Source of the DNA: SIAJ01 sp036266155 | GTDB taxonomy: Bacteria > Planctomycetota > Planctomycetia > Gemmatales > Gemmataceae | NCBI GenBank assembly: GCA_036266155.1 | Contig: DATANR010000100.1 | Coordinates: 1 to 30,849, forward strand | Direction: 5' to 3' | Length of the DNA: 30,849 nt | Part shown: positions 16,750 to 26,300 of the stretch, piece by piece | Numbering within the stretch: the first letter of the stretch is position 1 | Layout: the number at the start of each line of letters is the position of its first letter | Position numbers and translations under genes: made by a program | The notes under the pieces: generated by a model | What the model was told of the DNA's origin: nothing | The model's database searches: none | The model's input: only the letters and a program-made list of their open reading frames with translations

Positions 16750-17823
16750 TTATATAAGCCCATGATGCGCCAAATAGCGCTCCGCATCGAGCGCCGCCAT
16801 GCACCCCGTCCCCGCTGCCGTGATCGCTTGCCGGTAGTAATCATCGGAAACGTCGCCGGCGGCAAAAACGCCTTCGACACTCGTAAACGTCCGGTTCGCG
16901 GTCGTCCAAAGGATGTAGCCCAACTCGTTCGTCTTGACCTGCCCTTCCAGGAACGCCGTATTTGGCGTGTGGCCGATCGCGAGGAAGACGCCGGAGACGG
17001 GTAGCTCCGTCTTGACGCCGGTCTTGTTGTTCTTCACGACGGCCCCTGTCACGCCAACCTCCTCGGACCCGAGCACTTCCTCCAACTCGGTGTTCCAATG
17101 AATGGCGATCTTGGGGTTGTCCTTCGCCCGTTGCTGCATGATCTTGCTGGCCCGCAACGTGTCCCGGCGAACGAGCAGGTTCACCGTGCTGCCGAACTTC
17201 GACAGATAGTTGGCTTCTTCGACCGCGGTGTCGCCACCGCCAATGACCGCGATGCCCTTGTTTTTGAAGCGTGGCAACGCCCCGTCGCAAACCGCACAGG
17301 CCGAGACGCCGCGATTCTTAAATGCGTCCTCGCTGGGCAGGCCGAGGTAGTTCGCCCGCGCCCCGGTGGCGATAATCATCGTGGTTGCCCGAACCTGCTC
17401 GCCGTCTTGAGTCGTCAGGACAAAGGGCTGCTTTGACAGATTGACCTTCACAACGTCCTTGGAGACGATGCGCGTGCCAAAGTTCCTTGCTTGTTGCCGC
17501 ATCAGCTCCATTAACTCACGGCCATTGATTCCATGGTTCGGCTGCGGCTTATCCTTTGTCACCCAGTATGGTTGCTCGTCCTCATTCAACGCGGACTTGA
17601 GAAACTCACGGGTGTGGCCACTGGGCCAACCGGGGTAGTTTTCGATCTCGGTCGTCAGTGCCAGCTGGCCAAGCGGCAGCGTTCCCTGCGTGCGATTCTT
17701 GTCGTTGTGCGGGTCGCCTTCCACAACCAGTGGTCGAAGGTTGGCGCGAGCCGCGTAGATGGCGGCAGCCCAACCGGCCGGCCCGCTGCCGATAATGACG
17801 ACATTTTCGATGGCCTGATCCAT
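16750..17823 (-). CDS. trxB: Thioredoxin reductase
   Basis: 357 residues, ATG 17823. A flavoprotein of the low-molecular-weight type that passes electrons from NADPH to thioredoxin. FAD site VVIIGSGPAGWAAAIYAARA at the N-terminus, redox-active CAVC at residues 176-179, NADPH site IAVIGGGDTAVEEA near residue 191, and the second FAD segment GVFAAGDVSDDYYRQA with the usual ITAAGTGCMAALDAERYL end. It is about 35-40 residues longer than E. coli TrxB because of an insertion near residues 70-100 (GHTREFLKSALNEDEQPYWV and following) between ENYPGWP and the helix RELMELMRQQA. It is divergent from argA across an 83-base gap that must hold both promoters. Assignment is firm; the role of the insertion is unknown. 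Confidence 0.96.
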   Translation of the reverse strand: MDQAIENVVIIGSGPAGWAAAIYAARANLRPLVVEGDPHNDKNRTQGTLPLGQLALTTEIENYPGWPSGHTREFLKSALNEDEQPYWVTKDKPQPNHGINGRELMELMRQQARNFGTRIVSKDVVKVNLSKQPFVLTTQDGEQVRATTMIIATGARANYLGLPSEDAFKNRGVSACAVCDGALPRFKNKGIAVIGGGDTAVEEANYLSKFGSTVNLLVRRDTLRASKIMQQRAKDNPKIAIHWNTELEEVLGSEEVGVTGAVVKNNKTGVKTELPVSGVFLAIGHTPNTAFLEGQVKTNELGYILWTTANRTFTSVEGVFAAGDVSDDYYRQAITAAGTGCMAALDAERYLAHHGLI

Positions 17824-17906
17824 GTTAACTCCGATGTTCCTAGTGCATAATTAGTTGTAAGAAACAGGCAACGCACCACCCACGCGGAGGTTACCGAGCC
17901 CCGGCG

Positions 17907-19190
17907 ATGTTACGCCTCACCGACCTGCGCGAGATCCTGCGCTATATTCCTCAGTTTCGCGACCGCACCTTTGTCATTGCCCTCGATGGGGCCGTGGTCG
18001 CGGACGACAACTTTACCAATCTGCTCCTCGACATCACTCTGCTCCGCTCCCTGCGGATCGGCGTGGCCCTGGTCCATGGCGCCGGTTTGCAGGTTCGCCA
18101 GCTGGCCGCCCGTGAGGGTGTACGCCTGACCAACAGCGATGGCACCGGCATCACCGACGGAACGTCCCTGCAAATTGCGATCACGGCTTCGAACCGCGTC
18201 AACCATCAACTGTTGCAAGGTCTCGCCGACAACGACCTCCGTGGAGCGACCGGCAATTTCATCGTGGCCCACCCGGCCGGCATCCTCGGCGGCGTCGACC
18301 ATCAGTGGACGGGGAAGGTCGAGCGCGTCGACACCACCATGCTCCGCGGACTGTTGGCCCAGGAGGTCATCCCGATCGTCGCACCGCTGGGATTCGACGG
18401 CGAAGGGCGCACCTATCGCCTGAATTCGGACGCAGTGGCCGTTGAAATCGCCAAGGCTGTCGATGCAACCAAACTTATCTACCTGGCCGCGCATCGACCG
18501 CCCAAACACGAAGGGCGCACGCTCCGCACGTTGACCACGGACGAGGCCGCCGCCATCCTGAAGAAGAACCGCGGCGACATCAATCCGACTGAGGCTGTTT
18601 CCAAGCTTGAGAACGCTCTCAAGGCCGCCAAGGCCGGGACGCCGCGCGTTCACATCATCGATGGGACCATGCCCGAAGGGTTGCTCAGTGAAGTGTTCTC
18701 CAACGAGGGCGTCGGCACCCTCGTCCATGCCAATGAGTACCAGTCGATTCGCAAGGCCCAGAAGCGCGACGTCCGAGCCGTCTTCGGCTTGATCCAACGC
18801 GGCGTCGAGGCCGACGAACTCCTGAAACGAACGCGGGCCGAAGTTGAGCGCACAATCGACGATTACTTCGTCTTCGAAGTCGACAAAAACCCGGTGGCTT
18901 GTGGGGCGCTCCATCAGTTTCCATCGCTCAAGAAGGCCGAGGTCGCCAGCATCTACGTCGACCCGCGTCACGAGAACCGGGGCATCGGCGCCAAGCTCAT
19001 CAAGTACGCCGAGGAACAGGCTCGACAACTCGGGTTCGAGACGCTTTACTGCCTGTCGACGCAAGCCATCAACTTCTTCGTCCAAAAGGGCGGCTTTCAG
19101 CTTGGCACGCCCGACGATCTGCCGCCCGCCCGCCGCGACGTTTATGATCGCAGCGGCCGAAAATCGCAGGTCCTGGTCAAACCGTTGTGA
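17907..19190 (+). CDS. argA: Amino-acid N-acetyltransferase (N-acetylglutamate synthase)
   Basis: 427 residues. Two-domain ArgA layout: an amino-acid-kinase-like domain (residues ~1-280; LREILRYIPQFRDRTFVIAL, ALVHGAGLQVRQLAA, YRLNSDAVAVEIAKA, MPEGLLSEVFSNEGVGTLV) followed by a GNAT acetyltransferase domain (~290-427; VACGALHQFPSLKKAEVASI, then YVDPRHENRGIGAKLIKYAE with the acetyl-CoA loop, and INFFVQKGGFQLG). It makes N-acetylglutamate from glutamate and acetyl-CoA, the first step of arginine synthesis; the kinase-like part normally carries arginine feedback inhibition. GGAGG lies about 16 bases before the ATG, farther than usual, and no better in-frame start is seen upstream. No other arg gene is nearby. 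Confidence 0.94.
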   Translation: MLRLTDLREILRYIPQFRDRTFVIALDGAVVADDNFTNLLLDITLLRSLRIGVALVHGAGLQVRQLAAREGVRLTNSDGTGITDGTSLQIAITASNRVNHQLLQGLADNDLRGATGNFIVAHPAGILGGVDHQWTGKVERVDTTMLRGLLAQEVIPIVAPLGFDGEGRTYRLNSDAVAVEIAKAVDATKLIYLAAHRPPKHEGRTLRTLTTDEAAAILKKNRGDINPTEAVSKLENALKAAKAGTPRVHIIDGTMPEGLLSEVFSNEGVGTLVHANEYQSIRKAQKRDVRAVFGLIQRGVEADELLKRTRAEVERTIDDYFVFEVDKNPVACGALHQFPSLKKAEVASIYVDPRHENRGIGAKLIKYAEEQARQLGFETLYCLSTQAINFFVQKGGFQLGTPDDLPPARRDVYDRSGRKSQVLVKPL

Positions 19191-19219
19191 TGCGGAAGCA
19201 GCGCCTTTGCGGCATTTTC

Positions 19220-19288
19220 GTAGCTGGATTCGTGAGAATTCAGTTCACTCGTGCGGGCCAAGAGCTGAATCCTCACGAATCCAGCTAC
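19220..19288. repeat. Inverted repeat downstream of argA
   Basis: Arms 19220-19243 and 19265-19288 pair over 23 of 24 positions around a 21-base spacer, 29 bases after the argA stop. The motif (core GTAGCTGGATTCGTGAG) resembles a dispersed palindrome that I associate with planctomycete genomes, but only from memory. It may end argA transcription. Confidence 0.75.
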
Positions 19289-19416
19289 AAAGCTTGTCTT
19301 GCACTCCATTGGAGGCTGGTGGGCTGCGACCGGATTCACCAGCCGGATCCATCCGGGCAATTCGCATGCATCGTCCCTACAATAATCGAACCTACTGAAA
19401 AACGCGACGGGACCAC

Positions 19417-20040
19417 ATGACCATCGACGACAACGACAACGGCTGGGATTCATTGGCCGAAGACCTGGGCATCGAAGCAAAACCCGCGGCAAACGCCGAG
19501 AAGCACAGTGCCCCGCCGCCAGCCCCCCGTCCGCCGGCGCGACCTGTTGTCGCGCGACCTCAGCTTGTTGCCGAACCGGAGCCCGAGGCCGACGACTTCG
19601 GCACGGGAGTCGTCGAGGAGCTGCCCACGCACGCGGCACTTTACGATCCCGGTCCTGAATCGATCGCGGACGAGACCGAGGGCGTCGACGACGGCATGAA
19701 CGATGTGCTGGACGACGACTTGGAAGGCGACGAATCCTTAGAAGCTGGCGATGAAGCGTCCCCCCAGGAGGGGGGCAAACGACGCCGACGACGGCGCCGG
19801 CGCAAAAAGAAAGATGGTCCGGAAGACGCCGCCCCCGCACCTGTCGCAGATGTTGAGGATGACGACAGCGTTGTGGAAGAAGGCGAGGCGCCGGCCCCGC
19901 TTGACGAAGATGACGATGACGAGGAAGCCGCACCGAGCGCCATGGACGAAGAGATGGAGGCGGAGGCAGCCGGCCCGCGTCCCGAGTGGCACGTCATGAC
20001 CTGGCTCGAATTGGTGGCCAAGCTGCACCGGCCGGGGTGA
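19417..20040 (+). CDS. Highly acidic low-complexity protein with an Arg/Lys tract
   Basis: 207 residues; no family recognised with confidence. The N-terminus (MTIDDNDNGWDSLAEDLGIE) is followed by a Pro/Ala linker and long Asp/Glu-rich stretches. In the middle, near residue 120, is an uninterrupted basic run (KRRRRRRRRKKK) flanked by acidic segments, so the protein is strongly polar and probably disordered. The C-terminal 20 residues (RPEWHVMTWLELVAKLHRPG) are the only ordered-looking part, with a Trp/Leu helix similar to short conserved ends of other planctomycete acidic proteins. No leader or membrane segment. The basic run could bind nucleic acid; that is a guess. Confidence 0.65.
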   Translation: MTIDDNDNGWDSLAEDLGIEAKPAANAEKHSAPPPAPRPPARPVVARPQLVAEPEPEADDFGTGVVEELPTHAALYDPGPESIADETEGVDDGMNDVLDDDLEGDESLEAGDEASPQEGGKRRRRRRRRKKKDGPEDAAPAPVADVEDDDSVVEEGEAPAPLDEDDDDEEAAPSAMDEEMEAEAAGPRPEWHVMTWLELVAKLHRPG

Positions 20041-20049
20041 GCCGAGTTT

Positions 20050-20111
20050 CGTGGCATAACATTCCGATGTTGTGCGGCCGGCCAAGCACAAGATCGGAAT
20101 CTTATGCCACG
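20050..20111. repeat. Long inverted repeat between two same-strand genes
   Basis: 20050-20075 and 20086-20111 form a stem of 26 positions with two mismatches and a 10-base GC-rich loop (GGCCGGCCAA). It follows the stop of the acidic-protein gene by nine bases, so it may be its terminator and separates it from the SRPBCC gene. Confidence 0.8.
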
Positions 20112-20176
20112 ATGTCTGCCGGGGTCGAGGCTGACCGTCTGAGCCGGGCAAGCCGAAAACGTTTGGGCACGACTCA

Positions 20177-20620
20177 ATGGCTGAATTTGCCGGCGACCGC
20201 ACCTTCACCTTACCCGTTGAGGTTGTCGCCGCGCGCTTGAGCGACGCCGGCTTTCTCGTCGGGTGCCTGGATAAGGTAGATCAGGTGCTCGAAGCGGCGC
20301 CCGATCGCGCAGTCTTGAAGCTCCGAACGGGTTTCTCCTTTCTCAGCACCACGCTCGAAGTCACCCTGAATGTGGTCGAGCGCTCGCCAACGAAAACGAC
20401 CTTCGAAGCGTTGAGTCGCGGTGTCGGCGCTTCGAGCCGTGTGAGCGCGACTTTGAACTTCGAAGCGGACAGCGATGGGACAAAAGTGCATTATGAAGCC
20501 GCCATTGTCGAACGCACCGGGTTTCTGAAGATCGTCTCTACCGGCCTGATTCAGGCGGCAGCTAAAACCGTGATCGAGGACACTTGGAAATCCATCGAGG
20601 CCAAGCTGAAACTCGCCTGA
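20177..20620 (+). CDS. SRPBCC/CoxG-like ligand-binding protein
   Basis: 147 residues. The start AEFAGDRTFTLPVEVVAARL, a run of strands in the middle (AVLKLRTGFSFLSTTLEVTL, RVSATLNFEADSDGTKVHYE) and a long C-terminal helix (GLIQAAAKTVIEDTWKSIEA) fit the START/SRPBCC fold, close to the CoxG-type family that binds small or lipid-like ligands. No leader. The ribosome binding site is weak. Ligand is unknown. Confidence 0.75.
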   Translation: MAEFAGDRTFTLPVEVVAARLSDAGFLVGCLDKVDQVLEAAPDRAVLKLRTGFSFLSTTLEVTLNVVERSPTKTTFEALSRGVGASSRVSATLNFEADSDGTKVHYEAAIVERTGFLKIVSTGLIQAAAKTVIEDTWKSIEAKLKLA

Positions 20621-20747
20621 GACATGACGCCGAATGTGTCCGCAACGAGAATTCTGCCGGCAAATGGAACCATTTCGAGATACAATGCCATCAGATTAGA
20701 TAAGCGCCCTCCTACCAGCCCACCCAGTCTTGTCCGGGACCCCGCCG

Positions 20748-22994
20748 ATGAAGGAAGTCGTCCGCGCCGCTTGCCCCGGTTGCCAAAAAACGCTCAATGT
20801 GCCGGCCGAGTGGACCGGACGCACGGTCCGCTGCAAACATTGCGGCCACGCCATGCAGATTGGCGCCGTGGCAGCGCCCACGGCGGCTGCGGTCCCTGTG
20901 CCCGCAGCCGTTCCCGCCGCAGGCCCCATGTGGGAGCCGCTGCCGGCCACTGTCCCCGAATACACGCCGCCCGCGGTTCCCCAGGCGCTCCCGGCTCCGG
21001 CCGCCGAGGCGCCCCGGTCGAAGTATGTCTCCGCATTCGACACGCGTGACAAATACCGCGGCCGCGGATCCTATCGCGGCCCGAAGAAGAACGCGTGGAT
21101 GAAGTTCGCGGTTCTTGGCGGCGTGCTGGTGTTGGTGGCAGTCATGGGCGTCTTCGGCGCCAGCAAAGCGGGGCTGTTCCGCAAAGGCGGAAGCCCGACG
21201 CCGGGCATCGAGCCGGGCACGACGCCGATCACGAACAATAACGGTGGTGGCGGCGGCGGCGAACCTGGGACGGTAGTCTCAGGCACGTTTCCACGGCGCA
21301 TGTTGGCCATCACCATCCACAGCTACCTCTATTGCAACCCGTTGCACAACGGTGACAACAGCGGCTATGCGATGGAGTCCACCGGGCGCACGGGCACCGA
21401 GTCGGCCGTCTATGTCCTCGCCGAACGCTGGCGAGTGCCCAAGGACCAGCTCTATCACTTGACCGACGCGCCGCTCCTGGAAGAGCGCAAGGCCGCCAAG
21501 CAAGCAACGCCCAAGAAGGGTGAACCCGCCGCGCCCATGGTGCCAGCCAAGAAAGCGACCAAGGCCTATCCACTGCGTTCCGTGATCGAAGGCACAGTTA
21601 CCCAGTTCGCGGATTCATCGCGCGAACAGGATCGGATCGTCATCCTGTTTTGCGGCCATGCCATCGAAAAGAAGGGCAAGACCTATCTGGTGCCGCTCGA
21701 AGGCGACCTCGACGAAGTTGAGACCTTGATTCCGCTCGACTGGTTCTACGAGAAGATCGGCGCTTGCAAGGCGCAGGAAAAGACGGTTATTTTTGACGTG
21801 TGCCGGTTCCACCCGGGCCGCGGCATCGAGCGGCCATCGCCCGGAGCGATGACTGAGGCCCTGGAAACGGCCCTCCACGCATCCCCCGACGGCGTGTCGG
21901 TGATCACGAGTTGTTCCAAGGGTGAAGAATCAATCGAGACGGACGAAGCTAAAGCGGAGTTTACGTTCGACACGCCCGGCGTGAAGTTCAACGGCATTCC
22001 CGTGCGTGGCAGCTATTTCCTAGGGATGCTGCACGGGGCCTCGCAGACCGGCAACCTGAACCCGGATAAGAAACTGCCCTCCCCCGCCGACCCGATTCCG
22101 GTCGAGCGCATGACCAAGTGGATGGCCCCGAAGGTTAATGAAGTCATCCACTTCAAGTTCGCGGAACGAACCGAGACGCTCAAGGCGACCATCAAGCATC
22201 GGCCTGAGGTTGCTTACAACCCTGCCGAAGCCGCGCCGGGGCGGTTCGAGTTCCCCCTGCCGCCGCCGAGCGCTGATCCGCGCGCGGTCACCGCAATTAT
22301 CCGCGAGATTCAGCTTCCACCCGTGAAGTCGTTCCGCGAAGACGCCCCGCCGCCGTCGATATCCGATGTGCTGCCGTTCTCGCAGGAAGCGCTCAAGGAC
22401 TACTTGGCCGGCGAACTGAATCTCGGCGACAAGCCGAACGATTTCCAGAAGGCGATTCTCGACGCCGTCTCCGGCATGCGGGGTCAACGCGGTTCCGGCA
22501 GCGGGACCGATCTGCCGGAAACCTTTGGCGGCGAGACGTCGGACAAGGCCAAGGAAGAGCTGCGCAAGGTGCAAGAAGTTCCGGCGAAAGTCGAAGCCGA
22601 GTTGCAAGATCTGCTCGACGACCTCGAAAAGGTGGCGGAGCAAAAAGAGAAGCAGCCGAAGCGCTGGCAGGTGCACTTCGATTATGTGGCCGCTCAGCTC
22701 AAGTTGCGTATTTGCTACGCGAACCAATACAACCTCGCGCTGGCAAACGTCCGTAGCGGCAAGATGCCCGACTTGAAGCCCGGCGAGAACGGCTATCGGC
22801 TGACGGCGGAGACGACGCTCGATAAGAACACGCCGGCCAATTACAAGGAAATGTTCAACGAGGCCCGCAAGGCGTTGACCGACCTGGCCAAGGAAAACCC
22901 GAATACGCCGTGGGCCCTGCTGGCGAAGAGCGATCGCACCGTGGCCATTGGGTTGCGGCTGACGGCGGGCACGGTGGTTGGGGCGTTCAAGTAG
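20748..22994 (+). CDS. Membrane-anchored zinc-ribbon/caspase-like (C14-type) protein
   Basis: About 748 residues from ATG 20748; a TTG at 20730 is a possible but weaker start. A zinc ribbon opens the protein (Cys 9, 12, 29, 32: CPGCQ...CKHC). A Pro/Ala linker and one transmembrane segment follow near residues 115-145 (MKFAVLGGVLVLVAVMGVFG). A caspase/metacaspase-like domain covers ~180-450: RMLAITIHSYLY, then ILFCGHAIEKKG with the candidate catalytic His 304, then KTVIFDVCRFHPGRG with the candidate Cys 352, and later VSVITSCSKGEESIE. The end (from ~600) has a coiled region and repeat-like helices. The ribbon would be cytoplasmic and the protease domain outside the inner membrane. Planctomycetes have several caspase-like proteins of unknown role. 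Fold and dyad are seen; activity is not proven. Confidence 0.85.
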   Translation: MKEVVRAACPGCQKTLNVPAEWTGRTVRCKHCGHAMQIGAVAAPTAAAVPVPAAVPAAGPMWEPLPATVPEYTPPAVPQALPAPAAEAPRSKYVSAFDTRDKYRGRGSYRGPKKNAWMKFAVLGGVLVLVAVMGVFGASKAGLFRKGGSPTPGIEPGTTPITNNNGGGGGGEPGTVVSGTFPRRMLAITIHSYLYCNPLHNGDNSGYAMESTGRTGTESAVYVLAERWRVPKDQLYHLTDAPLLEERKAAKQATPKKGEPAAPMVPAKKATKAYPLRSVIEGTVTQFADSSREQDRIVILFCGHAIEKKGKTYLVPLEGDLDEVETLIPLDWFYEKIGACKAQEKTVIFDVCRFHPGRGIERPSPGAMTEALETALHASPDGVSVITSCSKGEESIETDEAKAEFTFDTPGVKFNGIPVRGSYFLGMLHGASQTGNLNPDKKLPSPADPIPVERMTKWMAPKVNEVIHFKFAERTETLKATIKHRPEVAYNPAEAAPGRFEFPLPPPSADPRAVTAIIREIQLPPVKSFREDAPPPSISDVLPFSQEALKDYLAGELNLGDKPNDFQKAILDAVSGMRGQRGSGSGTDLPETFGGETSDKAKEELRKVQEVPAKVEAELQDLLDDLEKVAEQKEKQPKRWQVHFDYVAAQLKLRICYANQYNLALANVRSGKMPDLKPGENGYRLTAETTLDKNTPANYKEMFNEARKALTDLAKENPNTPWALLAKSDRTVAIGLRLTAGTVVGAFK

Positions 22995-23356
22995 TTGTCG
23001 ACGTCAGAGCTACTTTCCGAGTCTTCAGACCGTTACCATCGCGCATGAACGCGGGAGGCGTCGATCAAGACCTCATGATGGTGTCGCACATGCTCGATTC
23101 GTTCGCGCCCTTACCTGTTTCGGCGCACAAAGTATCAATTGCACGAACGACTCAACAATCGAGGGATTAGACTGGCGGCTCAGGACCGCAACCGGAAATG
23201 GCTTTCTCATAAGAACTTGCGTCCTCACCTATCAATCGCTGCTTCGTGCCGACTCGTTCGAGGCCGCCGCTTCCGAATTATGAGAAATACGTTCAGGGGG
23301 GTGGGAGGGCGTGAACGTATCGCAATTGCGCACGTGAAACGAATCGTGTCTTAAGG
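22995..23356. other. Gene-free stretch between convergent genes
   Basis: No convincing gene is seen. Short open frames here lack ribosome binding sites and family likeness. A weak inverted repeat (23287-23295 with 23312-23320, 9 bp, loop GGGGGGTGGGAGGGCG) lies just before the end of the convergent LptD-like gene and could terminate transcription. Confidence 0.6.
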
Positions 23357-26300
23357 TCACCGGTCCGAGCCGCCGCCGCGACCGCCCAGGCCGCCGTTCT
23401 GGTCGCCCGGGTTGCTCCCGCCGGCACTGCCTCCGCCATAGCGATACGGGACAGGCGACGACTGGCTGGCGATCAAGTTCGGCACCACGTTCAGCGTCAA
23501 TCCGGCATTGTTGATGAGCGAGTTGTAGGTGAACCCGGCCGAGATCGCCATGTCGGTGCCGACACGGGTCACATAGAGGCTATTGGTGAGCGACGCCTTG
23601 TAACCGAAGTCATACGCCGTGATCGCGGTCACCGCATACTTCGGCCCAAAGACGTACGTCAGCGACGCGCTGAAGAGCCGGCTCTGCAACGGATCGACAT
23701 GCTTGTAGGCCAGGGCGATGCTGGTTCGATCATCGCGATAGAAGAACGTGCCAATCTCCCAATAACGCGTGCCGAACTTGAACGGGTCAACCCACGCGTT
23801 GGCAAACAGGCCGTTGCGATCGCCCACGTTCCAGATCATGTGCCCTTCGAGGAAGCCGAAGAGGCTCCCATAATTATCGCGGTTCGCGACCGGGAACACC
23901 GAGGCGGACAGGTCGACCGTCAGCCAGTCGACGGTATGCTCGAGGCCGGGGTAGCCGCGTTTGGTCTGGAAGCGCTGCCGCCAATCGAGCTGAAGCTCCT
24001 GGATGTCGTCGAGCGTGTCCGGCTTCGAGTCGACTAGCCGGCGGATCGCGTACATGCGTGGATTGAAGCGCTCGTAGGAGCCGAACGCCAACGCATATCC
24101 CTTGCCTCCGGGGAGAAGCTGCGGAAACGTCGGCTCCCAGGGAATGATGTCCTGCCACGCCTGCTGCGTTGAGTCGTCGTTGAGCCGATCGAGCTGCGGC
24201 ATGTTCACCCACGCCGCGGTCGAGCCGGCGACATAGTAGTTCAGGCTGAACAAATTCTTGTGATAGAGCCCGTTCAAGTTGAAGAGTTCGCTCTCCACAT
24301 CGCGGTAGAGTTTCGAAAGCGGCATGCTCGCCCGGATGCCGCCGCCGCCGTAGAGCCGGCTCTGCCCTTCGCCAAAATTGTTCTGCGTGTAATAGGCCAG
24401 GTCGAGTACGCCGTATGGGACCACTTTCGCCGGCCCGAGGTCGAACGGCATGCTCAGTTCTTGCATCCAGTCGAAGCGGCCAGTGCTGACGCCCTTCTCG
24501 GGTGGCGGGACGTAATACGCCTGCGGGAACTGTACCGGTGGCGGATAGTTCACGATCGGCGGCGTCCACGTCTGCAATTGCGCGAACGCGGCGTTGCCCC
24601 ACGTGTGATAGGTGAAGCGATCGAAGAGCGATTGGCCCAACAAGTAGCCGTCGACTCGCGGCAGCCAGTAGGTTTCGTTCACCCAGGTGCGCGCGAGCGG
24701 CGATTCAACGAGCAGCGTCGCCGCCGCGTTGCCACGCTGGTATTTGCCCCAGATGAACGTCTCTTGGTTGGCGCCGGAATCAAATTCGAACTTGTAGTAC
24801 TGCTCCAGGAAATTGTGATCGGTCAGGTAAGCCACCTGGGCTTGAAGCGAGAAATCCTCGTATTCCTGCAAGTGCCGGAACAGGAAGCGCCCGCGGAGAT
24901 GCGTCGGCGAATACTCATTCTCACGTGTGCCGCCGAGAATGTCGGTCCCGGCGTCGTTGACCATGTAGCCTTTGATCAACGTTTGGAAGGGCGCGTCCAT
25001 GCCAAAGAGCTTGTCGTCGATGCGCGTGTAGTTGGTGCCCAGCGCGGGCCCGCGGCGAGTCATGTAGTCGGTCAATAGGTCCCAGCGCTCGTTCTTGAGC
25101 GGCGTCAGACCGATCAGCTTGAGCATGTCCCAGTTGGCGTAGGTCTGAAACCCGAATTGCCGATCCTGTCGGAAGGTGACGCCCTTGAACGGCCCGAACG
25201 GATCATTGATGTCGGCTTTCCAGAACGGCCAGTACCAGATCGGCTGGCCGAGCAGTTCGGTCGTGAGGTCCTCGGCCTCCATGATCTCGGGCTTACTCTC
25301 GACTTGTTCACCGCTGTCGCGCTTGCGGAACGGCGTGCCGAAGATCGTGCGCTTGAGCGATTCTGGCTCCTGATACACCTGCACGCGGTCCATCCGCACC
25401 GAGAAACCGGGATCGGAAGGCAAGCGACTGGCGCTGAGCACGGCGTCGAAGGCCGAGAACTCGGTTGAACTGAGTTGCAGAATTTCCGGGGACGTCAGGT
25501 GCCCCGTGTTCACGTAGCCTTGCTTCAAATACTCGACGTCCGCGTTGGTGGCGATCGCCTTGTGCTTGTCGATGTCGTAGTAAACGCGATCGGCGCGAAC
25601 TGTGCGTGCCTGCGTGAGCCCTCCGCCAGCGCCAACGTCGCCGCGGTTGGCGAAGCGGATGACGACGTTGCCCTCCAAAAAGACCTCGGCGCCGTTGTCC
25701 CCCTGACTGCCTTCAGGAGACGACATTTGATCAACGTCCTTTGTCGCGTCGGCATCCTTTTTCCAGATAACGATACGGTCGGCTTCCATTGAAATCGATT
25801 GCAATGCACCTGTAGTGAATTTCGCTTCGAGCTTGACACCGCCAGTCACGATCGATGCCTTCTCGTTTTTCTTGCCCGTCTCGACTGGCGTCACGGTGAA
25901 CGGCCGGTTGGTCCGTGGCGACAGTAGCAATGTTCGCGTCTCGACTAGCGGAACGGGGAGCACCGTGGTTCCGGCGACCGGCGGCGGTGAAGTGCCCGCC
26001 CCTGGCGTTGAAGGAGCCAACGGATCGGGTTGAAGCGCGATGGCCGGCTGTACTGGAGAATCACCGACGGTCGCCGAGCCGGTCGCGACCAGTGGCAAGC
26101 CACGAGCAGCTCGGGCACGTGCATAGAGCCCGGTGTTGGCCATGGATTGTTCGTTCACCCAGCCGCGCAAACGAGCGAGCGAGGCTGTGCTGAACTCAAG
26201 AACAACCGCTTCGGCCTCTTGCTCAGGCTGACCGCGCGTCTTGACACGAACCTTATTTTTTTCGTGCTGAGCGGCGTAGATCACCACGCGAGCCGGTTCA

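Noticed and set aside
16435..17004. 189-codon + frame over the broken toxin and trxB
   Set aside because: The minus strand carries trxB and a recognisable toxin frame here; the + product has no family likeness.
17910..19085. 391-codon open frame on - across argA
   Set aside because: Antisense to a firmly identified ArgA-type gene; no start context or family match.
22910..23283. Short + frames after the caspase-like gene
   Set aside because: Overlap the end of the real gene or lack ribosome binding sites; no transposase or other family motif could be recognised.
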